Source: Candidatus Metalachnospira gallinarum
GTDB taxonomy: Bacteria > Bacillota > Clostridia > Lachnospirales > Anaerotignaceae
Assembly: GCA_904378045.1 (NCBI GenBank)
Contig: CAJFHC010000009.1
Span: 1-64,000 of the forward strand
DNA: 64,000 nucleotides
Direction: 5' to 3'
Below are positions 8,128 through 17,216 of the stretch, in pieces. The notes beneath the pieces were generated by a model. That model did no database searches. It was not told where the DNA came from and was given only the letters and a program-made list of their open reading frames with translations. A program made the position numbers and the translations under genes. Within the stretch, counting starts at the first letter, position 1. Every line of letters starts with the position of its first letter.

Positions 8128-9795
8128 GTGAGTGTAACAAGTATTAATGGTTTATTGCTAAAAAGAATGATTATTTCCGGAGCCAACAACCTTAATTCCA
8201 GAAAGGAAACGGTTGACTCTCTTAATGTATTTCCGGTTCCAGACGGCGACACGGGTACAAATATGTCTCTTACAGTGCTTGCGGCGGCTAAAGAAGTTGA
8301 AAAAAGCCAGTCTCTTTCTGTCGGCGACATCGCCAAGCTCGCCTCAAACGGCTCTTTGAGGGGCGCCAGAGGAAACTCGGGCGTAATTACTTCCCAGCTT
8401 TTCAGAGGATTCGCGAAGGAACTTGAAGGCGTTAGCGAGGCCGATACGGTAGCGTTGGCGAAGGCGACCGCAAAGGCCGTTGAGACTGCTTATAAGGCCG
8501 TTATGAAGCCCAAGGAAGGAACCATACTTACGGTGGCAAGGATAATGAGCGAGAGCGCTCTGAAATACTGCCATAAGATAACGGATATTACGGAGTTTAT
8601 GGAAGCTATCATAAAAGATGGACATGCCATACTCCTTCAGACAAAGGAAATGCTCCCCGTCCTTAAACAGGCGGACGTTGTGGACGCGGGAGGAATGGGA
8701 CTCCTGTTTTTCCTTGAAGGCGCTATGAAAATCGTAGGCAGCGACATTGACGTCAGGATAGAAGACGCGGCTGCGCCGTCTCCAGCCAAAGAATACGCCG
8801 CTCTCGCTTCCGTGGATAACGAAAGCATTACGTTTGGCTACTGTACGGAGTTTTTCATAAACGTAAAGAACGCCCCCGATACGACGGTCGGAGGACTGAA
8901 AAATTATCTCAGCTCCATAGGCGACAGCCTTGTCGTTGTTGCGGATGACGAGATAATAAAGGTGCATGTCCATACGGATCACCCCGGTATGGCTATTGAA
9001 AAGGCTCTTACCATAGGAAGCCTTTCCGGACTTAAGATCGACAACATGCGCGAGCAGCATACAAATAAAATAGATTTCACGGGAGAAGGAGCGAAGCAGC
9101 CCGTTCAGGAAGAAAAGCCCGCCAAGAAAGAACATAAGGAGACAGGCTTTATTTCCGTGTGCGCAGGCTCCGGACTTGCCGAGATCTTCAGAAGCCTTGG
9201 TGTGGACGTTATAATCGAGGGCGGGCAGACAATGAATCCCAGCACCGAGGATATACTTAACGCCATCGGCGAGATAGACGCGGACAATATTATCGTTATG
9301 CCCAACAACAAAAATATTATTCTTGCTGCCGAGCAGGCTAAACACCTCACGAAGGACAAGAAGGTATACGTCATAGGCACAAAATCCATCCCTGAGGCAA
9401 TATCCGCGATGCTCTGCTACAATGCCGAGGAGGACATAGAGGACGTTATAGCCGAGATGAACGAGGCCATAGAAAATGTTACAACCGCGTCCGTTACCTA
9501 TGCAGTAAGAGACACAAAGATAGGTGACAAGGAAATAACAAAGGGAGATATCCTTGGAATGCTCGAGGACGACATAGCCGTCGTAGGCAAGGATGTGGCC
9601 GAAACAACAAAGGAGCTTCTTAAAAAAGCCGTCAATGAGGACAGCGAAATAATAAGCATATATTACGGAGCCGATACAACGGAGGAAGAAGCTAAAGAGA
9701 TCGGCAGCTTCGCCGAGGAAGAGTTCCCCGACTGCGATGTGGAGATACATTCCGGAAACCAGCAGCTTTACTATTACTACATTTCCGTTGAGTAA
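8128..9795 (+). CDS. DAK2-domain fatty acid kinase-like protein (YloV/FakA type)
   Basis: A protein of 555 residues. The N-terminal DAK2 domain (about 1-200) contains NVFPVPDGDTGTNMSLT and GARGNSGVI, the nucleotide and metal site of dihydroxyacetone-kinase-like enzymes. A middle FakA-type domain (about 225-310) contains IKVHVHTDHPG, and a C-terminal domain (about 340-555) follows. FakA phosphorylates fatty acids held by a FakB/DegV partner and feeds the PlsX/PlsY route. No degV gene is seen in this window. The start is GTG, preceded by AAGGAGG. A separate gene at 51738 resembles only the middle domain of this protein. Confidence 0.88.
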   Translation: MSVTSINGLLLKRMIISGANNLNSRKETVDSLNVFPVPDGDTGTNMSLTVLAAAKEVEKSQSLSVGDIAKLASNGSLRGARGNSGVITSQLFRGFAKELEGVSEADTVALAKATAKAVETAYKAVMKPKEGTILTVARIMSESALKYCHKITDITEFMEAIIKDGHAILLQTKEMLPVLKQADVVDAGGMGLLFFLEGAMKIVGSDIDVRIEDAAAPSPAKEYAALASVDNESITFGYCTEFFINVKNAPDTTVGGLKNYLSSIGDSLVVVADDEIIKVHVHTDHPGMAIEKALTIGSLSGLKIDNMREQHTNKIDFTGEGAKQPVQEEKPAKKEHKETGFISVCAGSGLAEIFRSLGVDVIIEGGQTMNPSTEDILNAIGEIDADNIIVMPNNKNIILAAEQAKHLTKDKKVYVIGTKSIPEAISAMLCYNAEEDIEDVIAEMNEAIENVTTASVTYAVRDTKIGDKEITKGDILGMLEDDIAVVGKDVAETTKELLKKAVNEDSEIISIYYGADTTEEEAKEIGSFAEEEFPDCDVEIHSGNQQLYYYYISVE

Positions 9796-9867
9796 TCGTA
9801 AAAATGCGGGATAAACATCGGTTTTAAGATTTTGATTTGAAAAGGCTGAATGGGCTTTTTGATACGC

Positions 9868-9890
9868 GGGGCGTCACAGGACGCCCCTTT
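9868..9890 (+). terminator. Terminator after the DAK2 kinase gene
   Basis: GGGGCGT at 9868-9874 pairs with ACGCCCC at 9881-9887, followed by a short T run. It lies between the DAK2 gene and recG, so recG probably has its own transcription start or depends on read-through. Confidence 0.7.
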
Positions 9891-9925
9891 GTAATTTAAT
9901 CAAAAAACGGAAGGAGGCGGAAAAG

Positions 9926-11974
9926 GTGCTCAGGCTGGACAGTCCCGTTGAGGAGCTCAAGGGAATAGGAAAGGGCAGGGCGCAAACCCTGAAAAAACTT
10001 AATATAGTCAATGTATCGGATGTCCTTTTCCATTATCCGAGGGATTATGAGGACAGGAGCGCCGTAACGCCCATAGCCGAACTTGAGGAGGATGAGAACG
10101 CGGTAGTCATAGCCGGCGTAAAGGAAGAGCCAAAGACGTCCTATTTCAAGGGAATGAGCATTACAAAGGCAAAAATATACGATGCAAGCGGAAATATAAA
10201 CGCCATCTGGTACAATCAGCCCTATGTGAAAAACAACATAAAGCCCGGAGAGAAATACGCCTTCATAGGCAAGATGACAAGAAAGAAAAACGGCGCCGGA
10301 GAGATTCAGTCGCCGGAGATTGAAAAAATCGGTGAAAACGGCTGGCAGGGAGGGATAATACCCATATACTCGCTTTGCGCCGGACTCAGTCAAAAGGTAT
10401 TCAGAAGAATAGAAGATGAAGCCCTTAAAGCGCTGGAGACTGGAATAAAGGACAATATACCTCTCTATATAAGAAAAAAATATCATCTGTCGGAGAGAGC
10501 CTTTTCCATAAAAAATATACACAGGCCGGAAAGCCCGGAGGCGTATTTGATAGCGAGAAAAAGGCTTGTGTTTGAGGAACTTTTTTTGCTTCAGACGGCG
10601 CTTTTGAAGCTCAAAAACGAAAACGCCGCGGACAGCAGCGGCATTAGGATGGATAAAACGGATATGACGCCGTTTTTTGACGCTCTGCCTTTTTCATTCA
10701 CGGAGGCGCAGAAAAACGTATTAGCGGAGATAAAGGACGATATGTCGTCCGGCAGAGTTATGAACAGACTTGTGCAGGGAGACGTCGGCAGCGGAAAGAC
10801 GGCTATTGCTATGGCCGCGGCGTATATGGCGGTGCAAAACGGGTATCAGGCCGTTATGATGGCTCCGACGGAGGTGCTCGCGGCTCAGCATTTTGAGAGC
10901 TTTAAGGCTATATTCGATCCCCTCGGCATAAAAACAACGATGATAACGGGAGGGCAGAAGGCGGCCGAGAAGAGAAGATCGCTGGCCGAGGCAGCCTCGG
11001 GAGAGGCGGATATAATCATCGGCACCCATGCCCTCATACAGGCAGGAACGGAATACAAAAATATCGGTCTTGTCATAACGGACGAGCAGCACAGGTTCGG
11101 AGTAAAGCAGAGACAAACTCTGGCCGACAAGGGCGGAAAGCCGCACATACTTGTAATGACAGCTACGCCGATACCGAGGACTCTGGCTCTCATATTATAC
11201 GGCGACCTGGACATTTCAATAATCGACAGCCTTCCTCCCGGCAGGCAGAGCATAGATACATTTGCAGTAAACAGCTCCTATAGGGAGAGGATATACAACT
11301 TCGCGAAAAAAGAGATCGAAAAGGGCAGGCAGGTCTACATAATATGCGCGATGGTGGAGGAAAATGAGAAGATAGAGGCTGAATCGGTGCTCAAATATGC
11401 GGATGGACTTAGGGATACGCCGCTTGGGGACAGGCGGATCGCCGTAGTGCACGGAAAAATGCGTTCCGAGGAAAAGGACGGCATATTAAAGGATTTTGCC
11501 GCCGGAAAAACGGACATTCTTGTTGCGACGACCGTCATAGAAGTAGGGATAAACGTGCCCAACGCGACGCTTATGGTGATAGAGAACGCGGAAAGATTCG
11601 GGCTTGCCCAGCTTCACCAGCTCAGAGGAAGGGTTGGAAGAGGAAGCGAGAAATCATATTGCATACTCATTTCCGATAACAAAAGCGAGATAACGAGGCA
11701 AAGACTCAAGACCATGACGAAAACTTCCGACGGATTTAAAATTTCGGAGACAGACCTTAAATTAAGAGGGCCGGGAGAATTTTTCGGAACAAGACAGCAC
11801 GGCCTCCCGGCCCTTAGAATAGCAAACCTTTACAGCGATATGGATATACTAAGGCAGGCGCAAAGGGCAGCGGGGGAAGTGACGGAGAATGATCCCGGTC
11901 TTGAGAGAGAGGAAAACAGAGATCTGAGAACCGAACTTGACAGGCTGTTTTTATCCGATAATATAGGAATTTGA
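9926..11974 (+). CDS. recG: ATP-dependent DNA helicase RecG
   Basis: A protein of 682 residues, the usual length for RecG, which remodels stalled replication forks and Holliday junctions. The N-terminal wedge/OB domain (about 1-230) includes LFHYPRDYEDRS. Helicase motifs follow: Walker A GDVGSGKT (about residue 290), DEQH box variant (ITDEQHRFGVKQR), TATPIPRT, then motifs V and VI (ATTVIEVGINVPNAT, QLHQLRGRVGRG). The GTG start follows GGAGG. All key motifs are intact. Confidence 0.97.
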   Translation: MLRLDSPVEELKGIGKGRAQTLKKLNIVNVSDVLFHYPRDYEDRSAVTPIAELEEDENAVVIAGVKEEPKTSYFKGMSITKAKIYDASGNINAIWYNQPYVKNNIKPGEKYAFIGKMTRKKNGAGEIQSPEIEKIGENGWQGGIIPIYSLCAGLSQKVFRRIEDEALKALETGIKDNIPLYIRKKYHLSERAFSIKNIHRPESPEAYLIARKRLVFEELFLLQTALLKLKNENAADSSGIRMDKTDMTPFFDALPFSFTEAQKNVLAEIKDDMSSGRVMNRLVQGDVGSGKTAIAMAAAYMAVQNGYQAVMMAPTEVLAAQHFESFKAIFDPLGIKTTMITGGQKAAEKRRSLAEAASGEADIIIGTHALIQAGTEYKNIGLVITDEQHRFGVKQRQTLADKGGKPHILVMTATPIPRTLALILYGDLDISIIDSLPPGRQSIDTFAVNSSYRERIYNFAKKEIEKGRQVYIICAMVEENEKIEAESVLKYADGLRDTPLGDRRIAVVHGKMRSEEKDGILKDFAAGKTDILVATTVIEVGINVPNATLMVIENAERFGLAQLHQLRGRVGRGSEKSYCILISDNKSEITRQRLKTMTKTSDGFKISETDLKLRGPGEFFGTRQHGLPALRIANLYSDMDILRQAQRAAGEVTENDPGLEREENRDLRTELDRLFLSDNIGI

Positions 11975-12102
11975 GTATAATGCCCTTAAATACGACATAA
12001 AGATTAAATTTTTATTGTTTTTTACAGATAAGTTTGGTATACTCATTGTAGTTTGTTGCAAGACGTAGTTAACGCTTTTTGCCGTGAAAGGGAGGTTTTG
12101 AT

Positions 12103-12663
12103 ATGCGGGTTATCGCCGGAAGCGCCAGAAGGCTTCTGCTTAAAGCGCCGGACGGTATGGACACAAGGCCTACCGCGGACCGCGTGAAGGAATCTCTTTT
12201 CAATATGCTGAACCCGGATCTGTACGGATGCGCTTTTCTTGATCTTTTCAGCGGATCGGGAGCCATCGGCATAGAGGCGCTCAGCAGAGGGGCGCAAAGA
12301 GCCGTGCTTGTGGACGCGTCTATGGAATGCGCCGGTATAATAAAGCAGAACCTTGAGGTCACAAAACTTGGGGAAAACGCTGAAATAATCAACGAAGATG
12401 TTTACGCGGCAATCGAAAGACTCGGACGAAGAGGCGACAAATTCGACATCATATTTATGGATCCTCCCTATGCGGCCGGATATTATGTGCCGGTAATGGA
12501 AGCCATTAAAAAAGCGGATATTCTCGCGGCGGAAGGATATATAGTCGCAGAGTCGGCCAAGGGAGTCGATTTTACCGCGGCGGAAGGATTTAAAATTTTT
12601 AAGGAAAGGAAATGCGGACCGGCCGTAATGAACTTTCTGAACTTGGAGGAAGAAAAATGTTAA
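12103..12663 (+). CDS. rsmD: 16S rRNA (guanine(966)-N2)-methyltransferase
   Basis: A protein of 186 residues with the RsmD pattern. It opens MRVIAGSARR, has TRPTADRVKESLFN, the SAM-binding motif FLDLFSGSGAIGIEALSRGA, and catalytic motif IV DPPY (FMDPPYAAGYY). It methylates G966 of 16S rRNA during 30S assembly. The ATG follows GGGAGG. The end overlaps the start of coaD by 7 bp, and rsmD-coaD coupling is classic in Firmicutes. Confidence 0.96.
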   Translation: MRVIAGSARRLLLKAPDGMDTRPTADRVKESLFNMLNPDLYGCAFLDLFSGSGAIGIEALSRGAQRAVLVDASMECAGIIKQNLEVTKLGENAEIINEDVYAAIERLGRRGDKFDIIFMDPPYAAGYYVPVMEAIKKADILAAEGYIVAESAKGVDFTAAEGFKIFKERKCGPAVMNFLNLEEEKC

Positions 12664-13142
12664 AAGCAATATACCCGGGGAGCTTTGATCCTGTGACAAA
12701 CGGTCACCTGGACATAATAAAAAGAGCCTCGGCTATGGTGGACACTCTTATCGTAGGTATATGCGAGAATCCCAATAAGAGGTCGTTGTTAAGCGCCGAC
12801 GAGCGTTTTGAACTTATCAGGGAAGCCACAAAGGGCCTTGATAACGTGGAGGTTATGGAAATTGACGGAATGCTTGGCGATTTCGCCGCGAAAATAGGAG
12901 CGAAGGTCATCGTCAGAGGCGTCAGGGACATAAGCGATTTTATAAACGAGTTCCAGAGAGCCATAATAAACAGACAGCTCACCGGAGATGTGGAGACGAT
13001 TTTCCTGGCCGCAAGCCCCGAAAACATAACTCTCAGTTCCAGCGCAGTAAGAGAGATACTTGCTTTTAACGGAAATTTGGATATGTTTGTACCTGAGTCC
13101 GTTAAGACTAAATTGAAAGAAAAATTTGAAAGAGAGGGATAA
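12657..13142 (+). CDS. coaD: Phosphopantetheine adenylyltransferase
   Basis: A protein of 161 residues that starts MLKAIYPGSFDPVTNGHLD, containing the nucleotidyltransferase T/HxGH motif (NGHLD). It also has RGVRDISDFINE and SSSAVREIL. CoaD converts phosphopantetheine plus ATP into dephospho-CoA, the fourth step of coenzyme A synthesis. GGAGG in the last codons of rsmD serves as its ribosome binding site, and the overlap excludes longer starts. Confidence 0.97.
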   Translation: MLKAIYPGSFDPVTNGHLDIIKRASAMVDTLIVGICENPNKRSLLSADERFELIREATKGLDNVEVMEIDGMLGDFAAKIGAKVIVRGVRDISDFINEFQRAIINRQLTGDVETIFLAASPENITLSSSAVREILAFNGNLDMFVPESVKTKLKEKFEREG

Positions 13143-13144
13143 GA

Positions 13145-13657
13145 ATGGATGATACAGTATTAAAGCTTCTTGAAGAACTTGAACAGGTAGTTGATGAAGG
13201 CCGTTCTTCGCCTTTTTCTAACAAAGTCCAGGTTGATAAAGACGAGATATTTGAGATCATCGATGAGATAAAGATGAAGCTCCCCAACGAGATCAAGCAG
13301 TCAAAGTGGGTCATTGAGGAAAGGAACAAGATTCTTGTTGACGCCCAGAAGGAGGCTGACGAGATGCTCAAGGAGGCTGAGGTGCGCCTCAGCAAACTTG
13401 TAGAGGAGCATGCCGTTACGCAGAAAGCCTATGAGCAGGCTGCCGAGATCATGGACGCCGCTAAAAAGAGCGCTAAGGAAATGCGTCTTGGAGCCATTGA
13501 CTATGCCGATGACGTTATGGGAGTAGCGGAGCAGCGTCTCAGAGAGATGCAGGACGCCATAGAGCAGGAGAACCGCAAGCTGATCGATTTCTATAAGGAA
13601 AACATCAATGTTATATTTGATAACAGACAGGAACTCAGAGGAATAAAGAAAGACTGA
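13145..13657 (+). CDS. Coiled-coil protein with ATP-synthase-subunit-like helix
   Basis: A protein of 170 residues, highly charged and nearly all helical. Residues about 55-150 have heptad spacing rich in E, K, A and L (for example DAQKEADEMLKEAEVRLSKLV), resembling the stalk of ATP synthase subunit B/E and of DivIVA-like proteins. No membrane segment or catalytic motif is seen. It begins 2 bp after the coaD stop, so it belongs to the same transcript. Homologues beside coaD in Clostridia are usually annotated as ATPase. A structural or divisome role is possible but unproven. Confidence 0.75.
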   Translation: MDDTVLKLLEELEQVVDEGRSSPFSNKVQVDKDEIFEIIDEIKMKLPNEIKQSKWVIEERNKILVDAQKEADEMLKEAEVRLSKLVEEHAVTQKAYEQAAEIMDAAKKSAKEMRLGAIDYADDVMGVAEQRLREMQDAIEQENRKLIDFYKENINVIFDNRQELRGIKKD

Positions 13658-13664
13658 TGATCCA

Positions 13665-13699
13665 AACCGCCGGAAAAAATCAATTCCGGCGGTTTTTTT
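13665..13699 (+). terminator. Terminator of the rsmD-coaD operon, inside the 3' end of ylbJ
   Basis: An 11-bp perfect stem (13665-13675 with 13684-13694) is followed by a run of seven T. The right arm is also the antisense of the last codons of the convergent ylbJ gene, whose stop codon lies in the loop at 13680-13682. Confidence 0.88.
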
Positions 13700-14729
13700 C
13701 GACCAAAATCAGGCAGACTGCCGATGCGGAAAAAGCCGACAGGGCAAATAAAGAAAGCCCTGAGTTAACCGGCGCGAAAGCGCCAGTCAACGCTTCCGTT
13801 GGCGCCTGGGGGAAAAACGAATCGTATAAGATGACGGACAGTATGTAAGCGCAGGCGGCGCAGATAGCTTTTCCGATAATGTATTTTTTTAAAGGCAGGC
13901 CGCAGCCGCCTATAAGCGCCGCTGTTTGAAGATGGACGGAAAATCCGCCCCAGCATAGCATGGCGCATATTATTGGATAGGAGAACCGTGGTGAAAACGC
14001 GGATATTTTCTTAATGCCCTGCGTAAATTCAAGGACGCCGGAAACAATGGCGTTTGCCGCCGGCGATTTCAAGGGAAAAAGCGTAAGCGCGGCTTCTGAA
14101 ACTGCGCTGAAAAATATTATGCAGCCACCCACAAGCAAAACCGAACCGACGGCCGACGATATGGCCGAATATATGCCGGGCTCCATACCTGCTTCGAGTT
14201 TTATAGGCTTTAAAGGCTCGGCAGGAAAGGCAAAGTTATAAAGAATACCGCCGGTGAGCGATGAAAGTACGCATACGGTCATAAAAAATACCGCCGATGA
14301 TTTGTCACCAAGGATGGATGAGGCTACTGCCGACAGTATGAAAACAGCGCCGGGATTGTTGCAGAAAGAAAAAAGATGCTCGGCCGTATCTTTTGATATG
14401 GCTCCGTTGGAATAAAGACCGGATATTATCTTCGCGCCGACGGGGTATCCGGAAAGCACGCTGACGGGGAAAATGGCCATAAGGGTGGCCGGCACTCCAA
14501 AAAGCCCGAATGTCAGACGGTCGAGAACGGTTTTTCTCTCCGAGATCCTGAACGTGAGCCAGGACGATATGACCATAAACGGAAAAAGGGAAGGCACGAC
14601 CGTATTTAGCCAAAGACGCAGACCTTCTTCGGCGGCGGACGACATTTTGTCGCTGTATAGTATTATGGCAAGGGTAAAAAATACCGTGAATATGCCTTTG
14701 AACAATTTTCCTGCGAAAGATTTTTCCAT
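13680..14729 (-). CDS. ylbJ: Sporulation integral membrane protein YlbJ
   Basis: A polytopic membrane protein of 349 residues with about eight hydrophobic segments and the Gate/nucleoside-recognition fold. Typical motifs are LWLNTVVPSLFPFMVISSWL, SGYPVGAKI and SFCNNPGAVFI. In Bacillus subtilis YlbJ is needed for normal spore cortex formation, so the gene suggests a spore former. It is transcribed leftward after tmcAL. The GGGGG before its ATG is locked in a strong hairpin (14734-14776). The C-terminal codons are shared with the terminator of the opposite operon. Confidence 0.9.
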   Translation of the reverse strand: MEKSFAGKLFKGIFTVFFTLAIILYSDKMSSAAEEGLRLWLNTVVPSLFPFMVISSWLTFRISERKTVLDRLTFGLFGVPATLMAIFPVSVLSGYPVGAKIISGLYSNGAISKDTAEHLFSFCNNPGAVFILSAVASSILGDKSSAVFFMTVCVLSSLTGGILYNFAFPAEPLKPIKLEAGMEPGIYSAISSAVGSVLLVGGCIIFFSAVSEAALTLFPLKSPAANAIVSGVLEFTQGIKKISAFSPRFSYPIICAMLCWGGFSVHLQTAALIGGCGLPLKKYIIGKAICAACAYILSVILYDSFFPQAPTEALTGAFAPVNSGLSLFALSAFSASAVCLILVEKNRRN

Positions 14730-14733
14730 AAAA

Positions 14734-14776
14734 GTCCCCCGACGGTGTTTAATTATTATTATGACCGCCGGGGGAC
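14734..14776 (-). promoter_or_regulatory. Hairpin sequestering the ylbJ ribosome binding site
   Basis: GTCCCCC at 14734-14740 pairs with GGGGGAC at 14770-14776. The stem continues inward with five of six further pairs (14741-14746 with 14764-14769), around a 17-nt loop. On the transcribed minus strand, the GGGGGAC arm lies five bases before the ylbJ ATG and is its only Shine-Dalgarno candidate. No T run follows, so translational control fits better than termination. Confidence 0.5.
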
Positions 14777-14783
14777 AAAGATG

Positions 14784-16001
14784 TTATATATTTTCAATTA
14801 TAATGGGCATCGTATAATCAAGGTAAGGCTTTTTGGCCGCCGGAGTCGGCTGACCGAGATAATAAATGTTTGTTGCTCTCTTTTCCATATCAAGAAGCCT
14901 TTTTTGGAGATCCGACAGATTACGCTCGTCCCGCCCTACATTGATTATGACAGGCACGGTAGCCCTGTGACAAAGGGCGCTGACAAGGGGCTCGGCGGAT
15001 TTCCTGAATCCCAGCACCCTGATGTACGGCTGGAACTCAAGGGGAGAAAACAGCTCTTCATGCTCCTTTGTAATGCCGAGAAGTATATGGCAGAGTATCC
15101 TCATAAGACGGGTATGGGTGTATCTTTTTGTTTTAAGCTCCGCGCATATATCAGTGATTTTGTATGAGTTTCCGACGGTTTTAAGTATCCTGTTTTCAAG
15201 TCCCTCGGATATTCCGCTTATTTTTCTTAGCTCATCGGGAGTAGTCGTTCTGAGCAGATAAGCCATGGCGTCGGAAAAATTGTCCATAAAAATAGGCTGG
15301 GCTTTTTCGTAAAGGTCAAAACATTCCGGAGGTACTGTCTGTGCCAGAAGGTTTGTTTTTCCCTTATATATGACCTTCCTGATGGCCGAGGCGGAGGCGA
15401 TTGAACCGTCTATTTTGTCTGAATTATATTCCGAGCCCGTTCGTTTTGTTATGACGGGCTTTATATTTGAAGAAAAAATTTTGAGAGCCTTAAGATATTC
15501 CACGGCGAGGATATTGTTCGATGTCCCAAGAATATCGGGATTTTTTCCTGTAACAAGGCTGAAAGCTCTCGCCCTTGCCGAAGGAAATGACATACCCTTT
15601 GAAAGCTCGCTTTTAAGTATTTCCGTGAATCTTTCCGTTGGATTGACAAGAAGCTCGGCGGCGGCGGAAAGGGCGGAGAGATCGTCGGTTTCCGCTCCGA
15701 AGGCAAGATTATCGGCTATGCCTGTCTCGTTTATTATTTTAATGGCTCCCCGGGCGAAATTTTCGGCGGAAGCCGTGGAATAAACAACAGGAAGCTCGAT
15801 GACCATATCGGCTCCGCATTTAAGCGTGGCCCTTGTTCTTGTCCATTTGTCGTATATCGCGCACTCGCCGCGCTGAACGAAGGAAGGACTCATTACGGCA
15901 AAAACATAGTCCGAGGACGAGGTTTTTCTTGCGGAAGAAAGATGGAATTTATGACCGTTGTGAAAAGGATTGTATTCGGCGATTATTGCCGTTGTATTCA
16001 T
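14784..16001 (-). CDS. tmcAL: tRNA(Met) cytidine acetate ligase
   Basis: A protein of 405 residues with the nucleotidyltransferase motif AEYNPFHNGHKFHL at the N-terminus and SPSFVQRGECAIYDKW, both hallmarks of TmcAL (formerly YlbM). The family activates acetate with ATP to make N4-acetylcytidine at the wobble position of elongator tRNA-Met. Length and motifs are complete. ylbJ lies 54 bp downstream in the same direction. Confidence 0.93.
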   Translation of the reverse strand: MNTTAIIAEYNPFHNGHKFHLSSARKTSSSDYVFAVMSPSFVQRGECAIYDKWTRTRATLKCGADMVIELPVVYSTASAENFARGAIKIINETGIADNLAFGAETDDLSALSAAAELLVNPTERFTEILKSELSKGMSFPSARARAFSLVTGKNPDILGTSNNILAVEYLKALKIFSSNIKPVITKRTGSEYNSDKIDGSIASASAIRKVIYKGKTNLLAQTVPPECFDLYEKAQPIFMDNFSDAMAYLLRTTTPDELRKISGISEGLENRILKTVGNSYKITDICAELKTKRYTHTRLMRILCHILLGITKEHEELFSPLEFQPYIRVLGFRKSAEPLVSALCHRATVPVIINVGRDERNLSDLQKRLLDMEKRATNIYYLGQPTPAAKKPYLDYTMPIIIENI

Positions 16002-16215
16002 ATTAAGCCCCCCTTGACTGTCTTATATTCGATATTTTTATTTTACTTATACTTTATTATAGCAAATCTTGTATATATTGCGAAGGTTTTGAACGGATTT
16101 TTTCGCGAAAATTATAACGGACTGCGTCAATGGCGGGTTAAAAGCATTTCAAATGACGGACTGACAGCATATTAAACAACGGCCTTTGCTGAATGGAAGC
16201 AAAAATTTGGCGCGT

Positions 16216-16254
16216 TTGACAATATTTTTTCGGGGGGGGGTAAAGTGCTATAAT
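16216..16254 (+). promoter_or_regulatory. Promoter region with a nine-G tract before the TraX-like gene
   Basis: TTGACA at 16216-16221 and TATAAT at 16249-16254 are both perfect hexamers but are 27 bp apart. The gap includes nine consecutive G (16232-16240). The distance is too long for a standard promoter, though a slippage-prone G run between two promoter elements is notable. Confidence 0.4.
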
Positions 16255-16290
16255 CGTTTTGTTTTGATTATGACAAAAGGAGAGCTTATT

Positions 16291-16989
16291 ATGAATGACA
16301 GAAAACTAAAGACAAATCTTGATACGGACTTCATAAAAATCATAGCCGTGGTCTCTATGACTATAGACCATATCGGAGGAGCGTTTTTTCCGCAGTATCC
16401 GGCTTTTCGTTGGATAGGAAGGATAGCATTCCCGCTTTTTTGCTACTGCCTGACCGTAGGGATGATGTATACGGGGGATATAAAGAAATATCTGCTTCGC
16501 CTTGGGGCGTTTGCGGTCATATCCCAGCCGTTTTGGATATTGGCCTTCAATTCCGATGATATAATCGGGAACATATTCAATCTCAACATATTTTTTACGC
16601 TTATAGTAAGTTTGTTTGGCGCATGGGGATTCAAGGAACGAAAATGGTGGCTTTTTATATTGGCTCTGATCTTGCTGAATGTTATTAACTTTGATTACGC
16701 CATGACGGGGCTCATTCTTATACTGATTTTTTATCTTTGCAGAAACAAGCCATGGCTTGGAGCGGCCGTTTATACTCTCACATATCTCCCCGCGCTGAAT
16801 GGGAATATGGCCGATCCGCTTGCGCTTAAAATAGGCGAGCACGCCATTGGGTTTGAAATATTCGCCTTGCTGGCGCTGCCGTTCATATATATACAGACGA
16901 ACTCAGGATTAAAAATACCAAAGTGGTTCTTTTATATTTATTATCCGGTGCATCTTTTCGCCATATATCTTATTGGAATACTGTTTTAA
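16291..16989 (+). CDS. TraX family membrane protein
   Basis: A protein of 232 residues with about seven hydrophobic segments and the TraX pattern. An N-terminal TDFIKIIAVVSMTIDHIGG segment is followed by RWIGRIAFPLFCYCL, and HLFAIYLIGILF closes the protein. TraX was first described as a pilin acetyltransferase on F-like plasmids, but chromosomal homologues in Firmicutes are stand-alone membrane acyltransferase-like proteins of unknown substrate. No conjugation genes are nearby. The ATG at 16291 has AAGGAGA about nine bases upstream. The longer frame has no such site. Confidence 0.85.
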   Translation: MNDRKLKTNLDTDFIKIIAVVSMTIDHIGGAFFPQYPAFRWIGRIAFPLFCYCLTVGMMYTGDIKKYLLRLGAFAVISQPFWILAFNSDDIIGNIFNLNIFFTLIVSLFGAWGFKERKWWLFILALILLNVINFDYAMTGLILILIFYLCRNKPWLGAAVYTLTYLPALNGNMADPLALKIGEHAIGFEIFALLALPFIYIQTNSGLKIPKWFFYIYYPVHLFAIYLIGILF

Positions 16990-17116
16990 AAATTTTTACG
17001 GCGGCCGCGTTTTTCTCGTCCGCCTTTTTACATAATTAAGCTCATCCGAAGAACGGATTTTGCCGTGGATGTCAGTAAAACGACAGGAAACTTCAAAAAA
17101 TTATGTAATTTTTATA

Positions 17117-17145
17117 TAGACTAATTTTAACAGGGGTTATATAAT
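17117..17145 (+). promoter_or_regulatory. Probable pta-ackA promoter
   Basis: TAGACT at 17117-17122, a 17-bp spacer and TATAAT at 17140-17145. The pta start codon is 72 bp downstream, leaving a moderate leader. Confidence 0.55.
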
Positions 17146-17216
17146 TAATATGTATGGCTATGCAGACGGTAAAAGGCCGTCGAAAAATATCAATTAATTA
17201 CTAGGAGGCTTTTGCA

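Noticed and set aside
8344-9750. Open frame of 468 codons on the minus strand opposite the DAK2 gene
   Set aside because: It mirrors a clear conserved gene, has no family features and no ribosome binding site. Codon bias of the real gene keeps the antisense frame open.
12015-12043. Promoter for rsmD (TTGTTT-17-TATACT)
   Set aside because: Only half of the -35 matches in an AT-rich region; plausible but too weak to list.
16216-16254. TTGACA plus TATAAT as a normal sigma-A promoter of the TraX-like gene
   Set aside because: The 27-bp spacing is outside the working range, so it is kept only as a possible slippage-controlled region.
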